Positions 34,729 through 44,041 of a stretch of 64,000 nt of DNA are shown here, one piece after another. This DNA comes from Alkalihalobacterium alkalinitrilicum (lineage in GTDB: Bacteria; Bacillota; Bacilli; Bacillales; Bacillaceae_F): contig NZ_KV917368.1 of the NCBI RefSeq assembly GCF_002019605.1, positions 5,219,885 to 5,283,884 of the forward strand, given 5' to 3'. The position numbers and the translations under genes are program-made. Each line of letters starts with the position of its first letter. Position 1 is the first letter of the stretch. The notes beneath the pieces were generated by a model. That model did not search any database, was not told the DNA's origin, and worked only from the letters and a program-made list of their open reading frames with translations.

Positions 34729-36396
34729 TTACACTTCCATAATAATCGGTAAGATCATAGGCTTTCGCTTTGTTCTTTCGTAAAGGAAAGGCCCAAGAAT
34801 ATCACTAATTTCATTTTTAATTTCGGACCATTGTGTTGTTTTTCGTTCCATTACCTCGTCAAGGTGTTTGGCAAGTATCTGTTGTGCTTCGTGTATTAAG
34901 TCTCCAGCTTCGCGCATATACACGAAACCACGAGAAATGATATCAGGACCTGCAGATACTTTAAACTCTTTCATATTTAAACTTACAACAACAACAACTA
35001 AACCTTCTTCAGATAAGATGCGACGATCTCGTAAAACGATATTTCCGATATCCCCAATTCCGCTTCCATCAACATAGACAGAACCAGAAGGAACCTTTCC
35101 TGAAATTATTGCTTCTTCTTTATTCATCGATAACACTTCACCATTATCCATAATAAAGCAATTTTTTTCAAGCACACCACAATCTTGAGCGAGCTTCGTG
35201 TGCATTTTTAGCATGCGATATTCCCCATGTATTGGAAAGAAATATTGAGGTTTCATTAATCGCAGCATTAGTTTTTGCTCTTCTTGTCCACCGTGGCCAG
35301 AAGTATGAATATTACTTAATGATCCGTGAATGACATTAGCTCCAGCTCGATATAGCTGGTTAATCGTCTTACTTACACTAAGCGTGTTCCCTGGTATCGG
35401 TGAAGAAGAAAAGACTACAGTGTCTCCAGGGATAATTTGAATTTGTCGGTGTGTACCAAATGCGATTCGAGATAGGGCGGCCATTGGTTCACCTTGGCTT
35501 CCTGTACATAAAATCGTAACTTGCGTATCAGGAAGTTTATTTAGTTGTGATGACTCGATAAAAGTTCCTTTAGGTGCACTAATATAACCAAGTTCTTGTC
35601 CAATCGTTAAAGCTGACTCCATACTGCGTCCAAAAACAGCAATCTTTCTACCATATTGGACAGAGGTTTCTACCACTTGTTGTAACCGATGAATATTGGA
35701 AGCAAAAGTAGCAAAGATAACTCGACCTTCTACTTTACGGAAAATATTATCAATACTTTCTCCAACTTTACGTTCAGACATTGTAAATTCAGGAATTTCA
35801 CTATTTGTGCTATCTGATAGTAAACATAAGACACCTTCTTCACCGATCTTAGCCATTTTTGTAAGATTAGCAGGTTCTCCAACTGGAGTAAAATCAAACT
35901 TAAAATCACCAGTATGAACGATATTACCAGCAGGTGTTTTTACGACAATTCCGTATGCATCAGGAATACTATGAGTAGTACGGAAAAATTCAACCGATGT
36001 ATTGGCAAATTTAATTTCTTGGTCTTCATGTATATCGTGTAATTTAACTTTACGAAGTAATCCGTGCTCTTCCAATTTATTTTTGAGTAAGCCGAGTGCT
36101 AGTTTACCACCATAAATAGGAATATTGACTTCTCGCATTAAAAAAGGAATCCCACCGATATGGTCTTCATGTCCGTGCGTTATAAATAAACCTTTAATTT
36201 TTTCTTCGTTCCGAACTAAATACGTGTAATCAGGAATAACATAATCAATTCCTAATAACTCGTCTTCAGGAAATTTAATTCCTGCATCAATTAAAATAAT
36301 TTCATTTTGGTATTGGACTGCATAGGTGTTCTTGCCGATCTCACCTAATCCGCCTAATGCAAAAACAGATGCTTGATTTGGTTTTGCTTGTTTCAT
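34729..36396 (-). CDS. rnjA: Ribonuclease J1
   Basis: 555 residues, metallo-beta-lactamase/beta-CASP nuclease. The zinc motif HGHEDH is at 74-79, with [17 protein letters not shown] and the beta-CASP segments [11 protein letters not shown] and [10 protein letters not shown]-terminal domain completes the tetrameric enzyme. RNase J1 has both 5'-3' exo- and endonuclease activity and is central to mRNA decay in Bacillus. It follows rpoY with 3 bases between, an arrangement conserved in Bacillus (rpoY-rnjA). The gene ends at a terminator shared with ktrC. Confidence 0.97.
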   Translation of the reverse strand: MKQAKPNQASVFALGGLGEIGKNTYAVQYQNEIILIDAGIKFPEDELLGIDYVIPDYTYLVRNEEKIKGLFITHGHEDHIGGIPFLMREVNIPIYGGKLALGLLKNKLEEHGLLRKVKLHDIHEDQEIKFANTSVEFFRTTHSIPDAYGIVVKTPAGNIVHTGDFKFDFTPVGEPANLTKMAKIGEEGVLCLLSDSTNSEIPEFTMSERKVGESIDNIFRKVEGRVIFATFASNIHRLQQVVETSVQYGRKIAVFGRSMESALTIGQELGYISAPKGTFIESSQLNKLPDTQVTILCTGSQGEPMAALSRIAFGTHRQIQIIPGDTVVFSSSPIPGNTLSVSKTINQLYRAGANVIHGSLSNIHTSGHGGQEEQKLMLRLMKPQYFFPIHGEYRMLKMHTKLAQDCGVLEKNCFIMDNGEVLSMNKEEAIISGKVPSGSVYVDGSGIGDIGNIVLRDRRILSEEGLVVVVVSLNMKEFKVSAGPDIISRGFVYMREAGDLIHEAQQILAKHLDEVMERKTTQWSEIKNEISDILGPFLYERTKRKPMILPIIMEV

Positions 36397-36399
36397 TTT

Positions 36400-36609
36400 T
36401 TACCCCTGTTCTACTTTAAAGTTTAGATTTTGTTTTTCGTACTCAAGAAAAACGCCCGAAATTTGCTGGACGAATTCAATACTAATATTTTTGTCGGCAA
36501 GGATTTTTCGTGCTTCACGTTCGCTGCTTGCTTCTACATAAAACGATTCTGTATTTTCACGTACAGGAACTTGTTCTGGTTTTGGTTGATAAAAAACTTT
36601 ATAAATCAT
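36400..36609 (-). CDS. rpoY: RNA polymerase epsilon subunit
   Basis: 69 residues, the expected size of RpoY (formerly YkzG, DUF1447). [52 protein letters not shown] is the typical beginning, and it directly precedes rnjA. The subunit binds core RNA polymerase near the secondary-channel face in Firmicutes. ATG 36609 has AGGAGAGG with proper spacing; in-frame codons further upstream to 36678 are not supported. The pair is probably one transcript starting in the gap before 36680. Confidence 0.95.
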   Translation of the reverse strand: MIYKVFYQPKPEQVPVRENTESFYVEASSEREARKILADKNISIEFVQQISGVFLEYEKQNLNFKVEQG

Positions 36610-36894
36610 AATACCTCTCCTTTGATATATGTTTAAAAAGGAGGACAAAAAGACCTGAGAGAGATCCTTGGTTTGCATTACTAATTACACGACCATAGCA
36701 GAAATCTCTTTAAAATACCCAAACTAAACATTGAGTGGCAAACGACAGAAGAAATTGACTAGGATTTTCTCAGACTTTCTGAACAACCTCTTATAATCTT
36801 ATATTTATTTTCATATTATAAATGATATTGGTTAGATTTTCATGTATTTATTCTTCTTTGCCAAATAAATTGAAAAATATTCATCTGACTATGT

Positions 36895-36919
36895 AAAAAA
36901 GAGGAAGATTATTCGTCCT
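36895..36919 (-). terminator. Weak terminator after the 27-residue ORF
   Basis: On the minus strand AGGA-c-GA and TC-t-TCCT pair across ATAA and run into six T. Six pairs with one mismatch is weak, but the position fits the small ORF ending at 36946. Confidence 0.4.
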
Positions 36920-36945
36920 ACTATTCCCCTTTTTAGTAAACATTT

Positions 36946-37029
36946 TTATTGTGGGCTTTGTGCTAGTCTTTTTTTGGGCAGTAAACCACGACAATGTTTA
37001 ACTAATTTTCGTTTTAGCTTTTTTAGCAT
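36946..37029 (-). CDS. Possible 27-residue basic peptide
   Basis: ATG 37029 has a perfect AAGGAGG (37037-37043) seven bases upstream. The 27 codons start MLKKLKRKLVKHC and end RLAQSPQ, giving a very basic, amphipathic peptide with one Cys. A weak terminator lies about 30 bases after the stop. On the minus strand CATACTATA (37083-37091) resembles the -10 of mother-cell sigma factors, but no -35 was found. I do not recognise the peptide. The gap between rpoY and ykrA (36610-37230) otherwise shows only AT-rich promoter-type sequence. Confidence 0.5.
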   Translation of the reverse strand: MLKKLKRKLVKHCRGLLPKKRLAQSPQ

Positions 37030-37230
37030 ACCATTTCCTCCTTAGTTGGAAATAATTCATCGAACAGTTCAATCAGTTTGCTTATAGTATGTGGTAAATC
37101 GAAAAAAAAACTACAAGGTAATTACTGGCTATTTGAATGCTATTGCTTCCAAAACAAATAAAAATGTATCATACTGACAGAGAATAGGTTTTCTTTGGAA
37201 CCAAATTTACGGAAGAAAAGGAGCTAAATA

Positions 37231-38013
37231 ATGAGTGGGAGAGAAGATAAAATAGTGTTTTTTGATATTGATGGTACGTTGTATGATCATAGTCAGACAA
37301 TTCCTAGTTCCACAGTAACTGCAATAAATGAATTACAAAACAATGGTATACATATAGCGATTGCCACTGGAAGAGCACCTTTCATGTATAAAGAATTGCG
37401 GAAACAGTTAGGAATACAAACTTATATTAGCTTTAATGGTTCTTATGTAATATTTAACAATAATGTTATATATAAAAATCCGTTAGAAACGGAAAAACTC
37501 AAAAAATTAGAAAATGAAGCGATAAAAAATAAGCATCCAATGGTTTTTTTGGATCATAATAATCATTATGCTAACTCCAAAGAACATCCGTTTATTAAAG
37601 AATCGATTGGCAGTATGAAACTTCATTTGCCAGACTATAACCCCGAATTTTATCATTCTGAAGAAGTGTATCAAGCATTAATTTTCTGTGAGAATGATTC
37701 TGAAGATCTTTACATAAGCCATCATACTCATTTTGATTATGTCAGGTGGCACCAGTATTCGATAGATGTATTACCTAACGGTGGTTCAAAGGCAAAAGGA
37801 GTTGAAATTCTTTTAGATCAGTTGAATATCCCTGTTGATAATGCCTATGCATTTGGAGATGGGTTAAACGATATTGAAATGTTGTCTTATGTAGGAACTG
37901 GTGTAGCGATGGGGAATGGTCATAAAGATGCAAAGGAAGCGGCAAACATTGTAACAAATAGTGTAGATGATCACGGAATTTTAATCGGTCTTCAAAAAGT
38001 TGGGCTGCTCTAA
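37231..38013 (+). CDS. ykrA: Cof-type HAD hydrolase (YkrA)
   Basis: 260 residues, HAD superfamily, subfamily IIB. Motif I is FFDIDGTLYDH (nucleophile Asp near 12), motif II IATGRAP, motif III Lys in KAKG and motif IV AFGDGLNDIEML; a Cof cap domain lies between about 85 and 185. Such enzymes dephosphorylate sugar phosphates or FMN-like substrates; the actual one is unknown. AAAAGGAG precedes the ATG. Position between rpoY and def equals ykrA of B. subtilis. Confidence 0.9.
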   Translation: MSGREDKIVFFDIDGTLYDHSQTIPSSTVTAINELQNNGIHIAIATGRAPFMYKELRKQLGIQTYISFNGSYVIFNNNVIYKNPLETEKLKKLENEAIKNKHPMVFLDHNNHYANSKEHPFIKESIGSMKLHLPDYNPEFYHSEEVYQALIFCENDSEDLYISHHTHFDYVRWHQYSIDVLPNGGSKAKGVEILLDQLNIPVDNAYAFGDGLNDIEMLSYVGTGVAMGNGHKDAKEAANIVTNSVDDHGILIGLQKVGLL

Positions 38014-38055
38014 ATCTTATTTAGTTAATGGTGCAAAGTAGTTCTTAAATCAATA

Positions 38056-38085
38056 AAAATCGCATTGGTGCCAATGCGATTTTTT
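38056..38085 (+). terminator. Terminator of ykrA
   Basis: AAAAATCGCATTGG and CCAATGCGATTTTT form a near-perfect palindrome around TG, followed by more T. Confidence 0.88.
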
Positions 38086-38168
38086 AATAATTCTTAATGG
38101 TTAAGTTGTTAGATACCGTCTATTCTAAACGAATGGTCGGCGAAGCTACAAGCTATCTTCCTTTATTA

Positions 38169-38714
38169 CTATAGTTTAGGTAAGGCATTTGAAAATTTAT
38201 CCTCATAGCCTTCAATTCGATCATAGAACATAATCCCATTTAAATGATCTATTTCATGTTGGAAGACAATCGAGACAAGCCCTTTTAATCTCCAAGTGAC
38301 TTCTTCACCTTCTAGGGTGGTTCCTTTAACGGTTATTCTTGAGTATCTTGGAACGACGCCTGGAACATCTCGGTCAACAGAAAGGCACCCCTCCCCATTT
38401 TCAAGATGATTTAGTTCAACTGAATGACTAATAATTTTAGGATTGAACATTCCGCAACTTACTAAATTGTCATTTTCGTCATATACATGGACAGCGATCA
38501 TTCTTTTGCTAATTCCAATTTGAGGAGCAGCAAGGCCAATACCAGGTCGTAACCCATATTGTTCAGCTATTTCAGGATCTTGGCTATTAATAACAAATTC
38601 AAGCATTTTCTCGAGCGTATCTTTGTCCTCTTTTGATGGAGGTAATGCAACTTCTTTGGCAATTTGTCGTAATACAGGTTGGCCTTCCCGTACAACATCT
38701 CTCATTGTGATCAT
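38169..38714 (-). CDS. def: Peptide deformylase (YkrB type)
   Basis: 181 residues, type 2 peptide deformylase. The three family motifs are present: GIGLAAPQIG (near 59), EGCLSV (metal Cys, near 109) and QHEIDHLNG (metal His pair and catalytic Glu, near 152). It removes the formyl group from nascent chains. Bacillus has two deformylases; this one corresponds by gene order to ykrB (between ykrA and ykyA). The start is ATG 38714; the AAGGGG upstream is rather distant. Its natural terminator was split by the insertion sequence. Confidence 0.95.
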   Translation of the reverse strand: MITMRDVVREGQPVLRQIAKEVALPPSKEDKDTLEKMLEFVINSQDPEIAEQYGLRPGIGLAAPQIGISKRMIAVHVYDENDNLVSCGMFNPKIISHSVELNHLENGEGCLSVDRDVPGVVPRYSRITVKGTTLEGEEVTWRLKGLVSIVFQHEIDHLNGIMFYDRIEGYEDKFSNALPKL

Positions 38715-38809
38715 TTTTTACAACAACCCCTTCACGTTAACTATACATATGTAAAATAAATTCTAAAATAAATCCGCATCTATAGTATACCAAAAAAGAA
38801 GATTAGGGG

Positions 38810-38824
38810 AAAAAACGGAAGTCG
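38810..38824. terminator. Left half of a bidirectional terminator split by the IS
   Basis: AAAAAACGGAAGTCG is the left arm. Its exact complement CGACTTCCGTTTTTT lies on the other side of the IS (ending at 40136). Without the IS and one CTTC copy the two arms form a perfect stem with a CTT loop. Confidence 0.85.
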
Positions 38825-38828
38825 CTTC

Positions 38829-38868
38829 TAGACTAACCTAAATTAATGAGACACTATAAAACACCTTC
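38829..38868 (+). repeat. IS left terminal inverted repeat
   Basis: Begins TAGACTAACCTA and ends TAAAACACCTTC. Compared with the right end it has mismatches around positions 7 and 13-17 and one 1-base gap. Confidence 0.85.
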
Positions 38869-38913
38869 GAAATGGTACACTTAAACAAAGTACTAATTCG
38901 GAGGTGTTTTTGC

Positions 38914-39243
38914 ATGGGCAAAAACGTGTATTCAAATGAGGTTAAGTGGGCAGTTGTGAAAGATAAGATGAGTGGTCAGTTTACGAACCATGAGATCATG
39001 GAGAAGTATGGGATTAAAAATGTGTCTCAAATCAAAACGTGGATGAAATGGTATCGTGAAAATCAGGTTCATCGATTCGATCAACCAATAGGGAAACAAT
39101 ATTCATAGGGTCATGGACCTGACAGTTCAAGTGATGAAGAGAAAAAAGAACGTCAAATGAATCACTTAAAACAGGAAAATGAAATCTTAAAAAAGTATTT
39201 GGAGATCGAAAAGGAGTTGAAAAAGAAATCGTCCTCCAACTAG
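38914..39243 (+). pseudogene. IS3-family transposase orfA, interrupted by a nonsense codon
   Basis: ATG 38914 follows GGAGGTG. The first 64 codons encode the helix-turn-helix protein (YSNEVKWAVVKDKMSG, then EIMEKYGIKNVSQIKTWMKWYREN, then GKQYS). A TAG at 39106-39108 interrupts the frame where relatives, as I recall them, have Tyr in GKQYSYGKGP. Beyond it the frame stays open to a TAG at 39241 and encodes the expected leucine-zipper-like tail (QMNHLKQENEILKKYLEIEKEL). Loss of this tail also prevents ribosomes from reaching the frameshift site, so the OrfAB transposase should not be made unless the stop is read through. Confidence 0.85.
39189..39195 (+). promoter_or_regulatory. Programmed -1 frameshift heptamer A-AAA-AAG
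   Basis: In the orfA frame the codons read TTA AAA AAG. A slip of one base back leads into the orfB frame at GTA TTT GGA. The heptamer is the standard IS3-family slippery sequence. Confidence 0.8.
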
Positions 39244-40076
39244 TCCAGACTTCACGAAAAAAATATACAGTATCAGCTATTTTATCAGCTTTAAATGTTC
39301 CCAGATCCACCTATTATCGCTGGGCATCTGCGCAACTAGTCGAGTTGTCTAAGGAAGAGGAAGCGATTATTTACCTTTGCGAAAAAACAAAGTACCGATA
39401 TGGCCATCGTAAAATCAAGGAGCTATTAAAACGTGACTATCATATCAAATTAAACCGTAATACTGTTCAACGGATCATGCAGAAATACCACCTTCAATGT
39501 AGAGTAAAGCAAAAAAGAAGGTGGAAATCTCAAGGGGAATCTGTCGTTGTCGCGCCAAACTTATTACAGCGAGAGTTTCACGCAAGCAAACCTAACCAAA
39601 AGTGGGTAACGGATATTACCTACATTCAATATGGTCCAGACACTTTATATTTATCAACGATCATGGACTTGTTTAATAATCAAATCGTTGCTTATAAGCT
39701 TTATACTCATCAACAAATCCCTTTGGTGATTGATACCTTAGATGAAGCACTAGAAAAGCGAGGAAACCCTAAAGGAGTCATCATCCATTCAGATCAAGGA
39801 AGTGTCTATTCTTCTTATGCTTATCAAAATCGGATTAAAGAAAAGAATTTAGTCAGTAGTAGGTCACGCCGGGGAAACTGTTGGGACAACGCAGTCATTG
39901 AGTCTTTCCATTCGAACCTGAAATCAGAAGAATTTCAGTATGTTAAATTCAATTCTTTGTCTTTAGAAGAAGTAAAGGATCGTGTAGATCAATTTATGAG
40001 GTATTATAACGATGAGCGTATCCAAGAAAAACTAGGCTACCACACACCAATAGAGTTTGGTGATATGGCAGCCTAG
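39195..40076 (+). CDS. IS3-family transposase orfB (DDE integrase core)
   Basis: About 293 residues when read from the frameshift site; the first non-frameshift start candidate is TTG 39345. The N-terminal part LVQTSRKKYTVSAILSALNVPRSTYYRW is the OrfB HTH_21-type region. The rve core shows WVTDITYIQ (first Asp), IIHSDQGSVYSS (second Asp) and RGNCWDNAVIESFHSNLKSE (Glu), followed by YYNDERIQEKLGYHTPIEF. The catalytic triad is intact, so the protein itself looks functional, but normal expression as OrfAB is blocked by the stop in orfA. Confidence 0.88.
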   Translation, partial: VFGDRKGVEKEIVLQLVQTSRKKYTVSAILSALNVPRSTYYRWASAQLVELSKEEEAIIYLCEKTKYRYGHRKIKELLKRDYHIKLNRNTVQRIMQKYHLQCRVKQKRRWKSQGESVVVAPNLLQREFHASKPNQKWVTDITYIQYGPDTLYLSTIMDLFNNQIVAYKLYTHQQIPLVIDTLDEALEKRGNPKGVIIHSDQGSVYSSYAYQNRIKEKNLVSSRSRRGNCWDNAVIESFHSNLKSEEFQYVKFNSLSLEEVKDRVDQFMRYYNDERIQEKLGYHTPIEFGDMAA

Positions 40077-40077
40077 G

Positions 40078-40117
40078 AAGGTGTTTTATTACTGTCTCAT
40101 ATGACTAGGTCAGTCTA
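40078..40117 (-). repeat. IS right terminal inverted repeat
   Basis: Read on the minus strand it begins TAGACTGACCTA and continues to TAAAACACCTTCC, matching the left end with a few mismatches. Confidence 0.85.
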
Positions 40118-40136
40118 CTTCGACTTCCGTTTTTTT
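40118..40136. terminator. Right half of the split bidirectional terminator
   Basis: CTTC (target duplication) followed by GACTTCCG and seven T. It is the complement of the left half at 38810-38824 and lies directly after the yjcZ gene on the minus strand. Confidence 0.8.
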
Positions 40137-40142
40137 AATCCG

Positions 40143-40310
40143 TTAGCATCCGTACTTAGATGCACCTACAATGATTAATAAAATGAAGAGAACAACGATT
40201 AAAGCGAAGCCTCTTCCGCGTCCATAACCTGGTGTGTGAGCAACTCCTGCAACTTGTGGTCCATAACCGTAACCGTATCCACAAGGATCGTAACATCCAT
40301 ATCCGTGCAT
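40143..40310 (-). CDS. YjcZ-family sporulation peptide
   Basis: 55 residues. A Gly/Tyr-rich N-terminal half ([16 protein letters not shown], then PGYGRGRG) is followed by a membrane helix [18 protein letters not shown] and a terminal GC. This is the layout of YjcZ/YrhK-type small sporulation proteins (SscA group) expressed in the mother cell and associated with spore assembly. AAAGGAGG with 9-base spacing precedes the ATG. It has lost its contiguous terminator to the IS. An opposite-frame ORF over the same bases is a shadow. Confidence 0.85.
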   Translation of the reverse strand: MHGYGCYDPCGYGYGYGPQVAGVAHTPGYGRGRGFALIVVLFILLIIVGASKYGC

Positions 40311-40598
40311 AATTCATGACCTCCTTTATGAATTGCATCGCTTATCTTGCGACTCACTAATACACTATGCATTGAAACTCTTCATGACTGGTCATATACC
40401 CAATTTAACGCAAAAAAAAATTTGGAAGATGTAAGAAGGGGTACTATATTTTTTTCAAATTCAATATACTATCTATAAGTTTGTTCAATAAAAAGTCCAA
40501 GCGTAAGAAATAAATATATGTCAAATGGTGGATTTTTTTATACTTTTTTAGTAGACGAAGATGTATAATTGGGAATTATGGGATAGGAGGTTTTCGGT

Positions 40599-41255
40599 TT
40601 GAAACGCAAGCATTTCGGCTTTATATTAGGAATGGTAATGATATTATTCCTCGGCGCCTGTGGAAACAATCCAGCAGAAAATATGTATACTCATTTGGAA
40701 AAAGCGGTGGTATTAGAAGAGGTTTTTGAACAACAACAGGAACCACTAGTGGCAGCTGAAAAAAAAGAACATGAAATATACGAACAAATTATAAAGTTAG
40801 GTATGTCTGAATTTGATGAAATTGTAGACCTATCGAGGGAAGCGATTGCTATTGTTCAAGAAAGAAAACAATTGATGGATAAAGAAAAAATGAGTATAGA
40901 AGCTGGCTATGAGGAATTCTTGAAAATAGAACCTGAAATCGAAGAAATTAAAGAAGAGGACTTAAAAAATAAAGCCCTTCAATTAATGGAAGCGATGGAA
41001 AGCAGGTTTGAAAGCTATCAATCGTTGTATGATGAATACGAGTATGCTCTAAATTTAGACGAGGAATTATATACGATGCTTCAACAAGAAGATTTATCGA
41101 TTGATGAATTACAAGAAAAAATTGATGAAATCAATGAAGCGTATGTAAGTGTGATGGAAGCAAAAGATACATTTAATGAGTACACTGAAGTGTATAACGA
41201 AGAAAAGAAAGAGTTTTATATTATGGCTGATTTGAATATAACCTTTGATGAGTAA
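40599..41255 (+). CDS. ykyA: YkyA-like lipoprotein (putative cell-wall binding)
   Basis: 218 residues. Signal peptide with lipobox LGAC (Cys21), then an almost wholly helical, strongly acidic body rich in Glu and Lys (EEVFEQQQEP, EEIKEEDLKNKALQLMEAMESRFESYQSLYDEYE), typical of the YkyA family. Attached outside the membrane. It is the gene before pdhA in B. subtilis too. The start is TTG 40599 behind AGGAGG. A TATAAT at 40564-40569 may be its -10, without a clear -35. Function unknown. Confidence 0.88.
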   Translation: MKRKHFGFILGMVMILFLGACGNNPAENMYTHLEKAVVLEEVFEQQQEPLVAAEKKEHEIYEQIIKLGMSEFDEIVDLSREAIAIVQERKQLMDKEKMSIEAGYEEFLKIEPEIEEIKEEDLKNKALQLMEAMESRFESYQSLYDEYEYALNLDEELYTMLQQEDLSIDELQEKIDEINEAYVSVMEAKDTFNEYTEVYNEEKKEFYIMADLNITFDE

Positions 41256-41261
41256 AGGGTC

Positions 41262-41297
41262 AAAAGAGGAAGTGTCGTATAGGCATTTCCTTTTTTT
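41262..41297 (+). terminator. Terminator of ykyA
   Basis: AAAAGAGGAAGTG and CATTTCCTTTTTT form a 13-bp stem (with G-U pairs) ending in T residues. Confidence 0.8.
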
Positions 41298-41435
41298 GTG
41301 CTGAAGGACACTGCTTTGAAAAGAAGGTGTTTCTATCTGTACTATTAGTTTTGGGTGTTGATATATAACACACTGTTTTAAATTATACATGAATAACTTC
41401 AGGTAAAAATTTCGATAAATTGTTAAGCAAAAGGA

Positions 41436-41465
41436 TTGACGAAGGAAAACTTTGTGATGTAGACT
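41436..41465 (+). promoter_or_regulatory. Candidate upstream promoter of the pdh operon
   Basis: TTGACG at 41436-41441 and TAGACT at 41460-41465 with 18 bases between. A terminator-like hairpin begins about 20 bases downstream. Confidence 0.35.
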
Positions 41466-41483
41466 AAGTGCTGAAAGAAGTAT

Positions 41484-41522
41484 TGTATTAGTTACTATCT
41501 AAAAAGACTAATACAGTTTTTT
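41484..41522 (+). terminator. Terminator-like hairpin in the pdhA leader region
   Basis: TGTATTAGT at 41484-41492 and ACTAATACA at 41507-41515 pair perfectly, followed by G and six T. There is no gene between the ykyA terminator and this one, so it may be an attenuator or end a short RNA. Confidence 0.6.
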
Positions 41523-41618
41523 AAAACATCATATTTTTTGGTTAATGGGTAACTGCACAGGGTATTTAATAGAATTTATACATAGACCTGCCGAGAAATA
41601 AAAAGTAGTTACCTTGAT

Positions 41619-41634
41619 GTATTTACATAAATAC
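41619..41634. promoter_or_regulatory. 16-bp palindrome upstream of pdhA
   Basis: GTATTTA-CA-TAAATAC is a perfect dyad with the size of a dimeric repressor operator. It matches no consensus I can name (not a Rex or CcpA site). The rest of 41298-41823 holds no supported gene. Confidence 0.35.
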
Positions 41635-41769
41635 TTAACTAAAAAAAGACTGGTTGACTTGCATAGAGCGTTGTAAAAAGTGTATTGGAATTAAGGTAAG
41701 ATGGGTATCCTAGAAAGTGGGTATTCATATAACTTTTAATAATTTGATCTAAAATGCAATGCTGCTTAG

Positions 41770-42909
<1,140 letters not shown>

Positions 42910-42912
42910 TCC

Positions 42913-43890
42913 ATGGCGCAAATGACGATGATTCAAGCCATTACAGATGCAATGCGTAATGAGCTAAAAAGAGATGAAAATGTTCTCGTATTTGGAGAAG
43001 ACGTCGGTAAAAACGGCGGAGTATTCCGTGCAACCGATGGATTACAAGCCGAGTTCGGTGAAGAGCGTGTATTTGATACTCCATTAGCAGAATCTGGTAT
43101 TGGTGGGTTAGCCATCGGATTAGGCTTAACAGGTTTCCGTCCTGTAATGGAAATTCAATTCTTTGGTTTTGTTTTCGAAGTATTTGACTCTGTTGCAGCG
43201 CAAATGTCACGTATGCGTTATCGTTCAGGTGGTAAATACCATTCACCAATTACGGTTCGTTCACCACTAGGTGGAGGGGTGAAAACACCTGAATTACATG
43301 CTGATAACTTAGAAGGTCTAGTGGCTCAGACACCAGGGTTAAAAGTCGTTTATCCTTCAACTCCATATGACGCAAAAGGCTTATTAATTTCTGCAATTCG
43401 TGATAATGATCCAGTTATTTTCCTTGAGCATATGAAATTGTATCGTTCATTCCGTGGTGAAGTTCCTGAAGAAGAGTATACAATTCCTCTAGGAAAAGCA
43501 GATGTGAAACGTGAAGGAAAAGACATTTCAATCATTACATATGGTGCGATGGTCCACTCTTCACTAAAAGCTGCTGAAGAATTAGAAAAAGCAGGAATCG
43601 ATGCTGAAATCATCGACCTTCGTACAGTGAGTCCATTAGATATCGATACGATTATTGCTTCAATTGAAAAAACAAATCGTGCTATTGTTGTGCAAGAAGC
43701 TCAAAAACAAGCAGGAGTAGCTGCCAATGTAATGGCTGAAATTACTGAACGTGCGATCCTTCATTTAGAAGCACCTGTACTACGTGTAACAGCTCCAGAT
43801 ACTGTTTATCCTTTCGCTGCAGCCGAAGATGTATGGCTTCCTGACTATAAAGATATCGTTGAGAAAGCAAAGCAAGTCGTTAACTTTTAA
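42913..43890 (+). CDS. pdhB: Pyruvate dehydrogenase E1 component, beta subunit
   Basis: 325 residues, transketolase pyrimidine-binding domain ([17 protein letters not shown]) and C-terminal domain ([25 protein letters not shown]). It provides the other half of the TPP site with PdhA. It starts 3 bases after the pdhA stop, with AAGGAG inside the end of pdhA. The strong hairpin after its stop suggests partial termination before pdhC. Confidence 0.97.
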   Translation: MAQMTMIQAITDAMRNELKRDENVLVFGEDVGKNGGVFRATDGLQAEFGEERVFDTPLAESGIGGLAIGLGLTGFRPVMEIQFFGFVFEVFDSVAAQMSRMRYRSGGKYHSPITVRSPLGGGVKTPELHADNLEGLVAQTPGLKVVYPSTPYDAKGLLISAIRDNDPVIFLEHMKLYRSFRGEVPEEEYTIPLGKADVKREGKDISIITYGAMVHSSLKAAEELEKAGIDAEIIDLRTVSPLDIDTIIASIEKTNRAIVVQEAQKQAGVAANVMAEITERAILHLEAPVLRVTAPDTVYPFAAAEDVWLPDYKDIVEKAKQVVNF

Positions 43891-43900
43891 TGAGTAAGTA

Positions 43901-43941
43901 CTGAAAAAGAAGTTTAGCAGGTTTCTTTTTCAGTCTTTTTT
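43901..43941 (+). terminator. Hairpin with T tract between pdhB and pdhC
   Basis: CTGAAAAAGAA at 43901-43911 pairs with TTCTTTTTCAG at 43923-43933 and is followed by a T-rich tract. It lies within the operon, so it probably lowers read-through; pdhC likely also has its own promoter in the 100 bases that follow. Confidence 0.7.
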
Positions 43942-44041
43942 CACGAATTTATAACCTATTTTTAAACTTTTCCGTCTTTCATTAATCTTATGACTATAAC
44001 TAAAAGTCTCAATCTAATTGAATTAAAAGGAGGCGCTTTTC

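Larger units (their letters stand above)
38829..40117 (+). mobile_element. IS3-family insertion sequence (IS150-like group)
   Basis: 1289 bp. Imperfect terminal inverted repeats of about 40 bp begin TAGACT at both ends. The target duplication is CTTC (38825-38828 and 40118-40121). It contains two overlapping frames, orfA and orfB, with orfB in the -1 frame and an A-AAA-AAG slippery heptamer between them, as is usual for IS3. OrfB has the DDE catalytic core. orfA has an in-frame TAG, so this copy is probably not autonomous. The insertion point is the loop of a terminator between def and yjcZ. Confidence 0.92.

Noticed and set aside
38847-40099. IS ends at the inner TGAGACA...TGTCTCA repeat
   Set aside because: These inner repeats fit the TG...CA rule, but the flanks (taa and tat) give no target duplication. 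The outer TAGACT ends give a perfect 4-bp CTTC duplication and restore a palindromic terminator.
40156-40338. 60-codon minus-strand ORF over yjcZ
   Set aside because: Shadow of the real YjcZ-type frame (40143-40310), which has the ribosome binding site and family composition.
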